Shown piece by piece: positions 11,540-23,304 of a DNA stretch of 64,000 nt. Source of the DNA: Datura wrightii (taxonomy: Eukaryota > Streptophyta > Magnoliopsida > Solanales > Solanaceae). The stretch spans positions 130,052,501-130,116,500 of the forward strand of contig JASDFA010000007.1 of assembly GCA_035772735.1 (NCBI GenBank). The letters run 5' to 3'. Positions within the stretch are counted from its first letter, which is position 1; each line of letters opens with the position of its first letter. A program made the position numbers and the translations under genes. A model generated the notes under the pieces. That model was given only the letters and a program-made list of their open reading frames with translations. It had not been told where the DNA came from and ran no database searches.

Positions 11540-14500
11540 ATGCATCTTTCATATTCTTATATTTTTCTTTTGCATCTTATTTTCTTCATGTTGGAAGCTC
11601 CTCCAATTGAAGTTCAAGGGAAGAAAAGTTTAGTTTCTGCCATTTTTATCTTTGGAGATTCAACAGCTGATCCTGGAAATAATAACTACATAACAACTCC
11701 TTTCAAGAGTAATTTCTCACCTTATGGGAAGGATTTTCCCAACCATGTTTCAACAGGAAGGTTTAGTAATGGGATGCTTGTCAGTGATTTTGTTGGTAAC
11801 TATTACTCTATAAATACTTTTACTTTGACTAATTAGCTTGTTGAGGCAGATCTAAAACGGATTTTCTAGGTAGGTTCGACTGGACCATCAATTATTTTCG
11901 ATTTGAACTGAAACGTATTCATTGTTAAAGATATAATTAAGTAAAGATATACTTTTTCTCTCTCCTAATAGCTTAGGCTTCTAGATGAACGAACAAGGGT
12001 CAGATCTACCCTTGTAGTTCCAGATTCATCGGAATGCAGTAGTTTTGATGTGTAGATAAATTTATAACAAATAGTAGATATAATGGGTTAATGCTAAAAA
12101 ACTTAGAGGCTGAACCTGATTTCGAATCCAATATTTTAAATGGGGATCCAGAATTTAAGTTCTATGGGTTCAACAACCTTTAAGGGTCTTAGCACTGAAC
12201 TTATTGTAATTCTAAAATTATGTAAGTTGGTTTTATAGGTAACCAAAACGGATACCTCGTTGGATTCTACTTATGTTTTTTTAAAAAAAAATTATTGAAC
12301 CTCGTTGGTTGTCCAACGAGGTTCTATTAAAATTATAAAAAAAAAAAATTGGAGAATCTCGTTAACTGTTCAATGAGATTCCTTTAAACTTTTTTTTTTT
12401 GCATGAAATGAAGGTTAAAAAAATAAAAAAAATTGAGGACCTCGTTGGCTGTCCAACGAGGTCCAACGGGAAACTATTGACAAAGTCAGCTGCACAGCTG
12501 TTTAACAAAAGCACTTCGTTTCTCCTTTTCCTTGGGGGAAAGTTTGAAAAGCAGACATTTTAAACTTGGATTAAAAATTTAGAATCAGACTTTGCTTTTA
12601 TCTGAAGAACTTGAAGGAGTTCTCCTTTTTTGCCTCGTTGGATAGCCAACGAGGTCCTCATTTTTTTTTATTTTTTTAACCTTCATTTCATGCAAAAGTA
12701 AAAATTAAAAAAAAAAAAGAAAAAGAAGAAGAGTAAAGGAACCTCGTTGGACAACCAACGAGATTCTCCAATTTTTTAATAATTTTAATAGAACCTCGTT
12801 CGACAGCCAACGAGGTTCAATAATTTTTTTAAAAAAAAACATAAGTAGAACCTCGTTGGATATCCAAGGAGGTGTCCGTTTTGGTTACCAATAAAATCAA
12901 CTCCCCGTTTTGAAATTTTTAAAAATAATTTTGTCCATTTCGATGCCAGACTCCATAACAATACATCCGTCTCAAAACACACTTCAACGTGGTATTAAAA
13001 AGAGATTGATCATAAATGTGAATCTCCTCGTGATCATCATTATTTATCAAAGAAAAAAAAATTCGAAAAAATAGTGTGATTCTCTGTTTAATTGCTGGTA
13101 TTTCCTACAATTTCTTGTAATTGTTGTACTTTCCAATGCAGCTAAGCACGTTGGTGTGAAAGAATATGTACCTCCATATTTGGATAAAAGTTTAAGTAAT
13201 GAAGAGCTCAAGACTGGAGTTAGTTTTGCATCTGCTGGAACTGGATTTGATCCCCTCACACCAAGATTAAGTGTATGCTATATATCTATCTCTAATTTTG
13301 ACTTATTGTAGGAGTATTATAAAAAAAAAAAATTGATATAGCCGGGCCGGTGAATTGGGGGGGCTGTGTTCCGAGTTCAAAATTGGGGCGGTTTACGAGG
13401 CTCAGGTCCTTTTCCGGTCAGGCCCCCTTGCGCCCCTATTTAGTCTGTGTTAGGCCAGGTTTTAAATGGGTCGGGTTCGGGCTGGCCTTGCCCAAGCTTA
13501 ATACTCCTTCTATCTTAATTTATTTGACATTTTTTGCTAATTGGAAGTCAATTTAACTAATCTTTGAATTTAAATTGGATTATGGGTCCAACAGTCCAAT
13601 AACTTTATCGCAGACTCTGTATTTGTATTGAAAGATTTACTTATTATTTATAAATAATTTATTTTTATATTTTTTAGAATATAAAATTCATAAACTTAAA
13701 ATCCTAACTCTGCCTCTGAGTTATATGTTTTCCAGTTGAGTGAAAAGTTAAAAACACACCTAAAGTATCATGGTTTTTTGAGTTTCATACCTGAACTATC
13801 AGGTGTTCGTTTTTCCTACCTGATCTTTAACCATTTATTAAAAAACTCCTTAACTATCGGTTGTTCTATTTTTCTATCTGAATGATGGTGATATTTTCAG
13901 TAGGAAAAGAGAACAATTGATAGTTGATGTGTGTTTTGATAAACATTTGGTGATAGTTCAGATAAAAAACTCACACATCTGATAGTTCAGATATGATTAA
14001 ACTCAAGATATTTTAAATGTGTTTTTCACCCTCTGACTTTTTTCTGTTTGTATTGTCAACAATGATGATTCCCCCCACCCCCCCCCACCCCCTTTTTATG
14101 GGAATTTCAGAGTGTAATCCCACTATCAAAGCAACTAGAGAATTTCAAGGAGTATGAAAAGAAAATGGAGGCAGCAATTGGGAAAGAGCAAGCAAGAAAA
14201 TTGATAAAAGAAGCATTGTTCATTGTTAGTGCTGGCACAAATGACTTTGTTGTCAGTTACAGCATATTTCCCATGCGTCGTGAAAACTACACTGTCTCAG
14301 CATACACTGACTACTTGTTACAACATGCTCACAACTTCTTACAGGTTTGGCCACACAATTTCATCACTTATTTACGACACAAATAATGATTTGCCAGAAA
14401 CTTTATAAAGGAAATGAAAGATTTATCACAAATTTGTGACCAACAGAATAATTCATCACAATTTCTTTATTTCAAAAATAGGATTTATAACGGATCCATC

Positions 14501-16648
14501 CATCATAAATTTTAACTAAATCTAATAGATTTTGTGACGAGAACTTTTGTAACAAGAATTAGTGTTAGGTTTTTGACAGACTAACATATTACTAAAAAGT
14601 AGTCCATTTTACGGGCCTCTAGCACTCTATGGCATTTTCTTCGGGTTGAAAAAATTATGATCTAGCTTGTTGATGAGTCACTTGACTAGTGCATCCGCCA
14701 CTTGATTAGACTCTCTGCAACAATATTGAAACTAGCAATAATTAGCCCATTTGAGCAAGTTTTTGAGCTTCAAACCTACTATACAAAAGAGGTTCATGGC
14801 ACATGTTATTCATTTTGGATTTAGACCCACACAAATTTTTCTTTTGAGTTATGTCATATTGAGCCTTAAAAGCGCGTATACCGAATGAATGTGAGTTGTG
14901 ATTTATAAAGCTCTTTACTTTTCTATTCCATTATTAGACGTGGAATTTACCTGGCTAAGGTATAAGGTATATATATCACGTACACCTCATTTTCATAATT
15001 TTGCCGGCCTAGAAGCTTGGCTGGTCTTGCTTGACCCACCCTCCATCAGGGACATCATATAACTTGAGGATTTGTTTCTTTAAATTTTTGTAAAAGTTAT
15101 GATTCCGCCGCTGCGCAGATCAGCTCATTTAATTTTATGCAGGAATTGTTGGATAGAGGGGCTAGGAAAATTGGTGTGACAGGTCTACCACCAATGGGTT
15201 GTTTGCCAATTGTCATCACCCTTCACTCTGATGATAGATTTTCAAAAAGTGATTGCATTGATTCCTACTCTTCCACTGCCAGAGACTACAATTTCAAGCT
15301 CCAAAAAAAGTTAAATGACATTATGTTTGCAAATTTGGGTTCTCGAATTGCTTATATGGATATCTATGCACCAATGGTGGACATGATTCAAGGCAACAAA
15401 TATGGTTAGCAATTCTAATTCCTATTAAGTTATGTATATTGATAGCATAAAAAAGTATTTATATAATCAGATCATTTAAAAGACTTGCAGATAAAATAAC
15501 AAAAATGGTCCTTTATATTTGAGTGAAGGGTGAAAAACATATTTAAAATATCAAGATTTTTTTGAGTTTCATATCCGAACTATTAGGTGTATGAGTTTTT
15601 TACTTGAACTATCACCAAATGTTTATCGAAACACACCTAAACTATTAGTTGTTCACTTTCCTTACCTGATATTTCTGGTGGAAAAAATGACCAATTGATA
15701 GTTGAGGTGTGTTTTTGATAAACATTTGATGATAGTTCGGGTAGGAAAAATAAACACCTGATAGTTCGGATAAGAAATTCAAAAACCTGAATACTTGAGG
15801 TATGGTTTTGACCCTTCACTCTATCTTTTAAAATAGGTTTAAAATGATAGCATTTTGGTCCTTCAAGTTTGTTAGAAGTGAATATGCTTTATCTCCATTA
15901 AATACTTAACAAGCTCTGATTATATTATTAAACTTAACGATAACTATGACAAAAAGATGATGTAAACATGAAATCAGATTTAGTTTTCGCAGCTTCTATC
16001 ATTTTTTCTTCTATTCTCGAATTTGATGATTACTTTTTAAGTTGTATTTTCTATTGTTTTTTAAAATAGTTTTGGTTAATACTTTTTAAGCTATAGTTTC
16101 TACTATTCTTTTAAAAATATATTTTTAGTATCCAGAATTTATTATATATTTAATGGAGATTAAAAGTGGCTTTTTTTCTTTCCCTAGTTAGCTAGCCTCA
16201 TTAAGAATTCAACTCCTAAATGAAAAGTAAAATATTTTCTCCGGTTCACTTTTGCTTGATATGAAAAGAATATATATTTTTATATTAAAAAAATAAATAA
16301 AAGTGAAAATATATTTTTACTATAGTGGACAAGTAAAAAGTGAACGAAGGGAGTATATCTAAACCCTCAAATAAAGACATTTAATTTTCTTTTTGCAGAT
16401 ATTTGTTAACTAAAATTCTCATTCTTTTCTTATTTTTCTTTTTTTGGGTCTTTATAGATTTTGAAAAGGTTAACAGGGGCTGTTGTGGAACAGGCTTATT
16501 GGAAATTACATTTTTGTGCAACCCCATATCATTTATTTGCCCAAATGCATCAAATTATGTTTTTTGGGATGCAATCCATCCAACTGAGAAGGCATATTAC
16601 ATTGTTTCTCAAGCACTTCAGCCAACTATTAATTCCATCACTAAGTAG
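11540..16648 (+). CDS. GDSL esterase/lipase, copy B (5 exons, 357 aa)
   Basis: Exons 11540..11795, 13142..13272, 14111..14344, 15143..15404 and 16458..16648 keep one frame (256+131+234+262+191 nt) to a TAG stop. Introns are GT-AG; donor 4 is a weak GTTAGC. The protein opens with a hydrophobic signal peptide (about residues 1-26), then block I FGDSTADPGNNNY with nucleophile Ser41, block II SFASAGTGFDP (Gly118), block III SAGTND (171-174), LPPMGCLP, and block V WDAIHPTE (Asp332, His335). This is the full catalytic set of a secreted plant GDSL/SGNH hydrolase, of usual length, nearest in look to EXL-type enzymes. ATG 11540 was chosen because the upstream in-frame codon is TTG and copy C starts at the same place. 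Exon 4 lacks 6 bp relative to copy C (in frame). The substrate is unknown. Its introns host several MITEs and a fold-back element. Confidence 0.93.
12223..12905. repeat. Fold-back (long inverted repeat) element with palindromic CCTCGTTGG units, in GDSL-B intron 1
   Basis: Left arm 12223..12470 and right arm 12630..12905 are inverted copies around a spacer of about 160 bp. The outer ends read GGTAACCAAAACGGATACCTC and, reversed, GGTAACCAAAACGGACACCTC. Each arm holds four copies of a small palindrome of the form CCTCGTTGG-N4-CCAACGAGG (near 12254, 12298, 12352, 12437 and 12632, 12739, 12791, 12850; the first is half-lost), in mirrored order with matching spacers. The transcript could form a hairpin of about 250 bp studded with smaller stems. 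No coding frame. Could be a MITE-like fold-back element; target duplication not resolved. Confidence 0.8.
13738..14038. mobile_element. MITE (family M2) in GDSL-B intron 2
   Basis: The ends are inverted: GTTAAAAACACACCTAAAGTAT on the left, and the right end reversed reads GGGTGAAAAACACATTTAAAATAT. The interior shares GAACTATCAGGTGT and GATAAACATTTGGTGATAG with the copy at 15521. About 300 bp, non-coding. It ends just before a C-rich run (14071..14092) next to the exon 3 acceptor. Confidence 0.72.
15521..15821. mobile_element. MITE (family M2) in GDSL-B intron 4
   Basis: It begins GAGTGAAGGGTGAAAAACAT; the right end reversed reads GAGTGAAGGGTCAAAACCAT, giving terminal inverted repeats of about 20 bp with two or three mismatches. 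It is clearly the same family as 13738..14038, so one gene carries two copies in different introns. About 301 bp, non-coding. Confidence 0.78.
16234..16353. mobile_element. Stowaway-like MITE in GDSL-B intron 4
   Basis: Left TTTCTCCGGTTCACTTTTGCTTG and right GACAAGTAAAAAGTGAACGAAGGGAG are inverted relatives of the CTCCCTCCGTTCA end, flanked by TA. About 120 bp, AT-rich. It ends about 100 bp before the last exon's acceptor. Confidence 0.6.
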
Positions 16649-17797
16649 TAATATTACATTTTGTATGTATAACAATAGTTTTACTATTAATCAGTCTTTA
16701 TATTCAACATATCATATCATATTTTGCAATTGAGGAAAAGCTCAAATAGTTGCTCATATTCGGATTCAGACATCCAAATTGTTCTTTTAATATCGTAAAA
16801 AAATTCAGGGTCACCCTGGACCAATAGATCATGTTGTGATCAAAATCGATTTTAGTTTTAATATCAAAATTATAATATTAAAGTGCATTGTATTTTTATG
16901 TTAGTGGGTATAAATTAATAAGAAAGCGATCAATTAACCTTGCTGTAACTCATGTAACCAATAATGTCATTATATGTGATGTTTCTTCCTTGTGTTGATG
17001 TATGAGATATATAAGAAATATAAGAAGTGTGAAAAATATGATAGTATATATTGAGGTTAGAGTAGTAAAAGAGAAAGTTGAGACAAAGAAAAATACTCTA
17101 AGTCTTCAACTAATTCATTATACAAAAAAGAATAATTTTATGTCAAAGGAAGTTGTTCTTTTGGTGGAGTTTTGGAGTACTCTTCAATTAATTCGGAATT
17201 GTTTAAGTCATACGACGTTGTTGGGCTGTTGTATCCTGGAGGAAACGAGTCAAGAGTATTTATGTTAGAACAATGAAGATTATACCACAGTGGACTTGAA
17301 TCCCCTTAGACAAAGCGAGATATATGTGTCCCAGCCTCGGATATTTATTTATTCATTTTTATTTATTTTATTTTCAACCGTCATTTATGACATATTCACC
17401 AACAATGCCCAACTAATTCGAAATCGCGCCGCGTAGGACTCACTCGAGGGAAACACTCCCTACCAAATTTTTTTTTTTTATTCAAAACTCAAAATCAAAA
17501 CTTCTAATTAAGGAAGAAGCAGGCTCATCTTGCTGCACCTCATTCTTTTAACAGTAATTATGAGACAATTCTTATTGACACTTCACCAAACTCTAAACAT
17601 TTTAATTAAATTCTTGCCTGTATGCAGTTTCTTAGGAATGGTGGTTGACAAACTCTAAACAACATTGGGAATGTTTGGTCCATCAAACAACGAAAACAAA
17701 AACAGTACAAAAACACGCAACAAATTAATCCCATTAATAATCTTCCATTAATTAGCTAAACTACCACATGAATTCTTTAACTAATTCTAAGCCATGT
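16649..17797. other. Spacer between GDSL-B and GDSL-C (3' flank plus promoter region)
   Basis: No gene found. Around 17217..17250, TTGTTGGGCTGTTGTATCCTGG resembles the end part of the solo LTR at 18636..19523 (TTATATCCTGGGAGGAAG), so a degraded LTR fragment may lie here; an 88-codon frame at 17002..17268 is probably part of it. The right 500 bp is the presumed promoter of GDSL-C. Confidence 0.45.
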
Positions 17798-17806
17798 TAT
17801 ATATAA
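17798..17806 (+). promoter_or_regulatory. Likely TATA box of GDSL-C
   Basis: TATATATAA, 54 bp before the ATG, within TATATATAACTCCTT, identical to the stretch before GDSL-B. Confidence 0.6.
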
Positions 17807-17851
17807 CTCCTTGTTGTAAAGAAGTTTTCTTGATCAAATCACTAGTTTAAA

Positions 17852-20800
17852 ATGAGTTTTTTACATTCTTTTATTGGTTTTTTGCTAATTTTATTCATGC
17901 TGGAAGCTCCAATTGAAGCTCAAGGGAAGAGTAGTTTAGTTTCTGCCATTTTAATCTTTGGAGATTCAACAGCTGATCCTGGAAATAATAACTATATATC
18001 AACTCCTTTCAAGAGTAATTTCTCACCTTATGGGAAGGATTTTCCAGACCATGTTCCAACTGGAAGGTTTACTAATGGGATGCTTGCTAATGATTTCATT
18101 GGTAATTATATTACTCTTGCATGACTTATATATATAATGTGTCCATATATAAAATGGTGCGTACTCATTTTGAATTCATTCCGAACGAGTACGTACTAGA
18201 GTCAGGTGGATTCAGAATGGGTACGTATTATATTATTATATGTACGTATTTTAAATTTCTTTTGCATGTCTATTTATTGTTTGAGCCAGGGCGAAGCTAC
18301 CCTTGTCCAAGGGAAGTTATCAAGTTAATGGAACGCCTTTGCTGAAAAATTACAATGTATGTAGATAGGTGAAAGAAAATACTTCACGTCTATGCAATCA
18401 CGACCCTGTCACCGGTTTGAGCTAAAAGCTAAGCAATAAATTCAATTGAACCTACAAAGCTTGTTTTACATTTGTCTTTGCATATATAGTTAGTAATTCC
18501 AACATCATATATATGCATACTATATGTTGAATCCCCTTGATATTGTGTATACGTACTTCTTTATATTTTGATTTCTCTGCATGAAAATCATGCTCTGTCA
18601 CTGGTTTGAGATGAAAGTAATATGAGTTCAATTGATGTTGGAGTTAAACGATGGGTGTGAATTGGGAAATGGATGGAAATAAATTGGAGGGAAGAGTATT
18701 TTTGAAATTTCCTTTAAGTTCCTTTTGTAAAAGGAACTTTGTCCCACATTGGTAGGGAAAAGGGAAATGTGAATGCTTATATTGAGATGCATATCTTCTA
18801 GCCATTAAAAAGTTGAGAAGAAGGTCTACCCTCGTGCCGTCGTCATTGCTCGGCTCGACTTCGGATTTGGATGGACTTGGTCAAATGATCTGATTGATTG
18901 ATAATATTTTTGGACCAAATTTATTTAAAATCCATATCAACTATTTTGCGGAACTGAAAGTGTCTGCCTTGGATCGGCGAACCGCGGGTCTTCACACACG
19001 AAACGCCAGTGCCAGCGTGGAATTTCTTGAGGGATTGTGTGGCAAAGCGGTGTTGCACCGGCAGGCCGCGAATCCTCACCGGCGAAACGCCGACGCTTGC
19101 GCAAGTCAGGATGAAATATTTCTTTCCCAAACAGTAATAATTCTGAACAAGCACCTTTCGATAGGTGTTTTCACACCTGTTAACTTCAGTTCTTTGGCTA
19201 TAAATAAAGGTCTTTTGCCTTCATTTTTGATATACTTTTTCGAGACTTTTGCTAGCAAATTTACAGAATCATTCTGTATATTTTGAAAAACCAAAATCGA
19301 TTCTATTGTGTGATTCATTACCGTTCTTTGAGTTCGACGAAATTATTGGTGTTTGAGGTACTGCTACACCATTAACAGGTTAATCCGTTATATCCTGGGA
19401 GGAAGTAATCCAAAATCTCGAGTACAGTGAGGGGATTAAATTTCTTAAGCACACACAATGAATTCTGTGGACTCGGATGTTATTCTTTTCTTGTTTTACA
19501 CATTTGAACACAGGCCTCTAACAATTGAACCTACAGAACTCGCCTTACATCCGCCTCATCATATATAATTAGCTAGTAATTCCAATATCATAGACATACT
19601 ATATGTTGAATCCCCTTGCATTGTGTATATGTATTTCTTTATATTTTGACTTTCCTTCATGAAAATTATAACTTTGTCACTGGTTTGAGATGGAAGTAAC
19701 ATGAGTTTAATTGAACCTACAGATCTCTCCTTACATTCGCGCGTCAGCATATATAGTTAGTAATTCCAACATCATAGACATACTATATGTTGTATCCCCT
19801 CGATCAATGTACATGTACTTTTATATATTTTGACTCTCCTTCGTGAAAATCATGAGTCTATCACTGATTTAAGCTAAAGGTAGTTAGTTTAACTGAATCT
19901 ACAGAACTCGTCTTACATTCGCCTCTGCATATATACCTTGTTAGTAATTCCTATATTGTGCTTGAAATTTGTGTTTGATAAATAATGCAGCTAGGTATGT
20001 TGGTGTGAAAGAATATGTGCCTCCATATTTGGATAAAAGTTTAAGTAATGAAGAGCTCAAGACTGGAGTTAGTTTTGCATCTGCTGGAACTGGATTTGAT
20101 CCCCTCACACCAAAAATCAGTGTATTCTATCTAATCTCATCTCTTCATTAAAATTTTCTTTCCAAAAAAAAAAAAGGACTTGTGTTCCTAGATATGTAAA
20201 TTTTTGCTTTACTAATATATTTGGCCAATAACGTCACTTGATGCCTAGATTTAATGATGTGATAAGAAATGGATCTTTCGTCTAAATACTTAACCCTAAA
20301 AGCTAATTGATCCTTGCACAATCAGGATCGGACATTTATCAATCGCGGGCACAATATGACATGTGAGCCAAACATCTAGTAAACTAAGAATTGGGTGAGT
20401 CTAACTCTGATATAACGCTAAAAAATGAATCTTGAGTCTAAATCAATCTTAAAAGTTAGATCAAGAGGCCGATCAGAATTGCCCAAAACCAGAGACAAAC
20501 TTTCTCAATATATATATATATATAGTCTCTCAGATTTAAAAATGACCATATGTATATTAATTTTTACATTTGTTAATTTCTTTTCCTTTTATGGGAATTT
20601 CAGAATGTGATCTCATTATCAAAGCAATTAGAGAATTTCAAGGAATATGAAGAGAAAATGGAGGCAGCAATTGGGAAAGAGCAAACACAAAATCTGATAA
20701 AAGAAGCATTGTTCATTGTTAGTGCTGGCACAAATGACTTTGTTGTCAATTACAACACACTACCTATTCGAAGTAAAAACTACACTCTCTCAACCTACAC

Positions 20801-23070
20801 TGACTTCTTGTTACAACAAGCTCATCTCTTCCTACAGGTTTGGTCCACCAAGTATTTAAGAATTTTTCTTTTAATTAAAAAAGAATTTAAGTTATATGAA
20901 CCTACAATATAATTAAACGATTGGTGTAATTTGATTGGCTATAGAAAGTTCTTATATGTTGTGTTATCATATCAGACTTGGTGTGAGAAGTTGTCTAATA
21001 ATATTATTGGAGGTCAATCTTACTAGATGGAATAAAAATGAGAAATTTTTCGTACATAGCTATAATTTCATACCCCTAATTATCAAATATAATGAGATTT
21101 TGCTTAATAACGAAATCTACATTACTAGAAATAGAGATTCTTTCCATTGCAAATCAAAAGAAAATTTGTGTTATAAAATGATTTTCCCACTCATTTTCCA
21201 TCGAATTAATTCACTGGGAAAATGCATGGTGGGAAACAGATTTTCACTGAAGTAGTGGGAAACTTCATGATTTTTTCATGTGAAAACACTATTATTTTTT
21301 CTCTTCCTACCGACATTAGTGGGAACAACCACTTAATATTTTTCGGTGAGAAATTTCAATGGGAAAATAGTAATTTTTTAGTAGTGGTAGCAGCATTTTG
21401 ATTTCAAAATATAACGGAATACATTTATATTGGTGTGCATAATAATAGTGAAATATATTGTATCTGCGTGTATATAATATTTTTGTAGTAGATACTACAG
21501 TATCCACGTGCGTAACAATAGTGAACTACATTATAGACGGCGCTTAATAAGTGTGTTCGCACATATATAATATCTCTGTCTAATTGTATCCACGCGAATA
21601 ATTAGTGTATTTGCGCATATCTGCTATAAAATTCGAAAGTATCGTTATATTTTGTAATTTTTTAATCTTCCGCTATTTTGGATAAATATAGGGTCTTAGT
21701 TTGTTGTGTTGCGTAATTTATTACTCTATTTATTCCAATTTACACGCTTTCTTTTTAACATGTCTTGAAAAGAATGTCGTGTTTCTATATTTTAGAATAA
21801 TTAATTATAAAAATCTCGCTTTACCCTTAATGAGATGGTTTATACCCACACAAATAAGGCTTGTTTCAGACAACAATTTTCAAAAAATTCTATTCTTTTT
21901 TTAAATTTTATGCCCAGTAAAATAATGTTGCATAAATTGTGACGTACAAATGAAATTTTAAAAATATCTATATAAAATTTTTCACATACAGTCAATCTTA
22001 TCACACGCAATCAATGTTCCACAATGAATACTAGTCTTTCCCGAAATCCTGCTAACATGGGATGTTTCATGCATCGGATTATTCTTATATTTTTATTAAT
22101 TTATTCCACAGAGAATGTCAACGATTTTAATTTTTTTTTTCTTTTTGCTTAAATTTTTTGCAGGAATTGTTGGACAAAGGGGCTAGGAAAATTGGTGTGG
22201 TAGGTCTACCACCAATGGGTTGTTTACCAATTGTCATCACCCTGCACTCTGATAATGCATTTTCAAAGAGAGATTGCATTGATTTCTACTCTTCCATTGC
22301 TAGAGACTACAACTCCAAGCTCCAAAAAAAGTTAAATGACATGCAAATTAGGCTTGCAAATTTGGGTTCTCGAATTGCTTATATGGATATCTATGCACCA
22401 ATGGTGGACATGATTCTAGGCCACAAATATGGTGAGTAAATATTCTAATTTTGATAAAATAATGGCGAGCTCGATGCACTAAATTCTCGCTATATGCAGA
22501 GTCCAGAAAAGAGTTGAACTACATTAAATCTTATATAGGTACTTTTCATTTCTGCAAGAGGTTCGTTTGGATCTACATTATTCACCTATCTCTATTTTAG
22601 GGGTAATTTTTTGAATGATCACTCAATTTTTTATATTTACTGCACTTAAATCACTAGAAAAAATTATAACAAAAATATCACTTAACTTTGGCTATTATTC
22701 ACTTTTATATAAAATTGGTACATTATATATAATATCTTTCTCCAAGTATAATATTGCATAATATTGTATTGTATATTGAGTTACATAATGTACTATTTAT
22801 GTTGTGAGATATATTTTTAAAAATTTCCCTATTTCTCTTTTCAGATAATTAACTAATTTTTTTTTTTAAATGATAGATTTTGAAAAAGCTAACAGTGGTT
22901 GTTGTGGAACTGGCTTATTGGAAGCTTCATTTATGTGCAACCCAAATTCTTATGTTTGCCCCAATGCATCAAAATATGTGTTTTGGGATTCAATCCATCC
23001 AACTGAGAAGGCATATTACATTGTTTCTCAAGCACTTCAGCCAACTATTGATTCCATCACCAAATATTAA
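17852..23070 (+). CDS. GDSL esterase/lipase, copy C (5 exons, 358 aa)
   Basis: Exons 17852..18101, 19991..20121, 20604..20837, 22164..22431 and 22877..23070 join in frame (250+131+234+268+194 nt) to a TAA stop, all with GT-AG introns. A signal peptide of about 24 residues precedes block I FGDSTADPGNNNY (Ser39), then SFASAGTGFDP, SAGTND (169-172), LPPMGCLPI, and FWDSIHPTE (Asp332, His335). Conserved cysteines in GCCGTG, MCNP and VCPN match copy B. Exons are close to identical in places to copy B (much of exon 2), so this is a recent tandem duplicate, while the introns differ through transposon insertion. A secreted acyl-ester hydrolase is expected; no specific substrate can be read from sequence. 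All catalytic residues and splice sites are intact, so it is probably functional. Confidence 0.94.
18400..19960. repeat. Tandem repeat of 184-190 bp in GDSL-C intron 1, interrupted by a solo LTR
   Basis: TAGTAATTCC recurs at 18491, 19574, 19758 and 19942. The last two spacings are 184 bp; removing the 893-bp solo LTR plus duplication gives about 190 bp for the first. Each unit holds CATACTATATGTTG, TTCTTTATATTTTGA, a TGAAAATCATG-like run, GGTTTGAG and TTGAACCTACAG. About four partial units. Not coding. Confidence 0.75.
18636..19523 (+). mobile_element. Solo LTR (888 bp) in GDSL-C intron 1
   Basis: It begins TGTTGGAGTTAAACG and ends GGCCTCTAACA, with a perfect duplication ATTGA (18631..18635 and 19524..19528). 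Removing it restores the repeat-unit phrase TTCAATTGAACCTACAG. A TATAAATA box inside GGCTATAAATAAAGG (near 19196) on + suggests plus orientation. A 130-codon frame at 18894..19286 lies inside and is not a gene. Confidence 0.85.
21120..21386. mobile_element. CACTA-like MITE in GDSL-C intron 3
   Basis: Left end CATTACTAGAAATAGAG and right end reversed CACTACTAAAAAATTAC are a CACTA-type inverted pair, both followed by a TTCCCATTG-like run. Flanks are CTA and GTA, a near 3-bp duplication as expected of CACTA elements. 267 bp, no coding capacity. Confidence 0.65.
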
Positions 23071-23304
23071 AGTATTATGTATAATTTAAGTTATAATATA
23101 ATGTCACTATAGTTTATCGATTTGAGTTATGATAAAATGGTTGGGTCATTTTACTTTTGAAATATGATTTGTGTTTTAATCCATTTAGTTCAATTAAATT
23201 TTGGATAGATTATATAAGTCAATTCATTTTAATCCGTTCAAATTCAACACAATTCATTCATTTGACACTCTAGGATCATTTGTGCAGCAAATATTATAAA
23301 CTTA
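23071..23304. other. 3' flank of GDSL-C
   Basis: AT-rich sequence with no gene; presumed to hold the 3' UTR and polyadenylation region of GDSL-C. Confidence 0.4.

Noticed and set aside
12290..12325. Perfect palindrome followed by T/A runs, resembling an intrinsic terminator
   Set aside because: The DNA is a plant intron; the palindrome is one of eight mirrored units in a fold-back element.
13340..13500. GC-rich patch with GGGCCGG and GGTCGGGTTCGGGC words in the intron after GDSL-B exon 2
   Set aside because: Resembles scattered GGGCC-rich repeat fragments of plant genomes, but no ends or duplication could be defined, so it was not called as an element.
18894..19286. 130-codon plus-strand frame
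   Set aside because: Inside the solo LTR 18636..19523 in an intron; no domain; antisense frames overlap fully.
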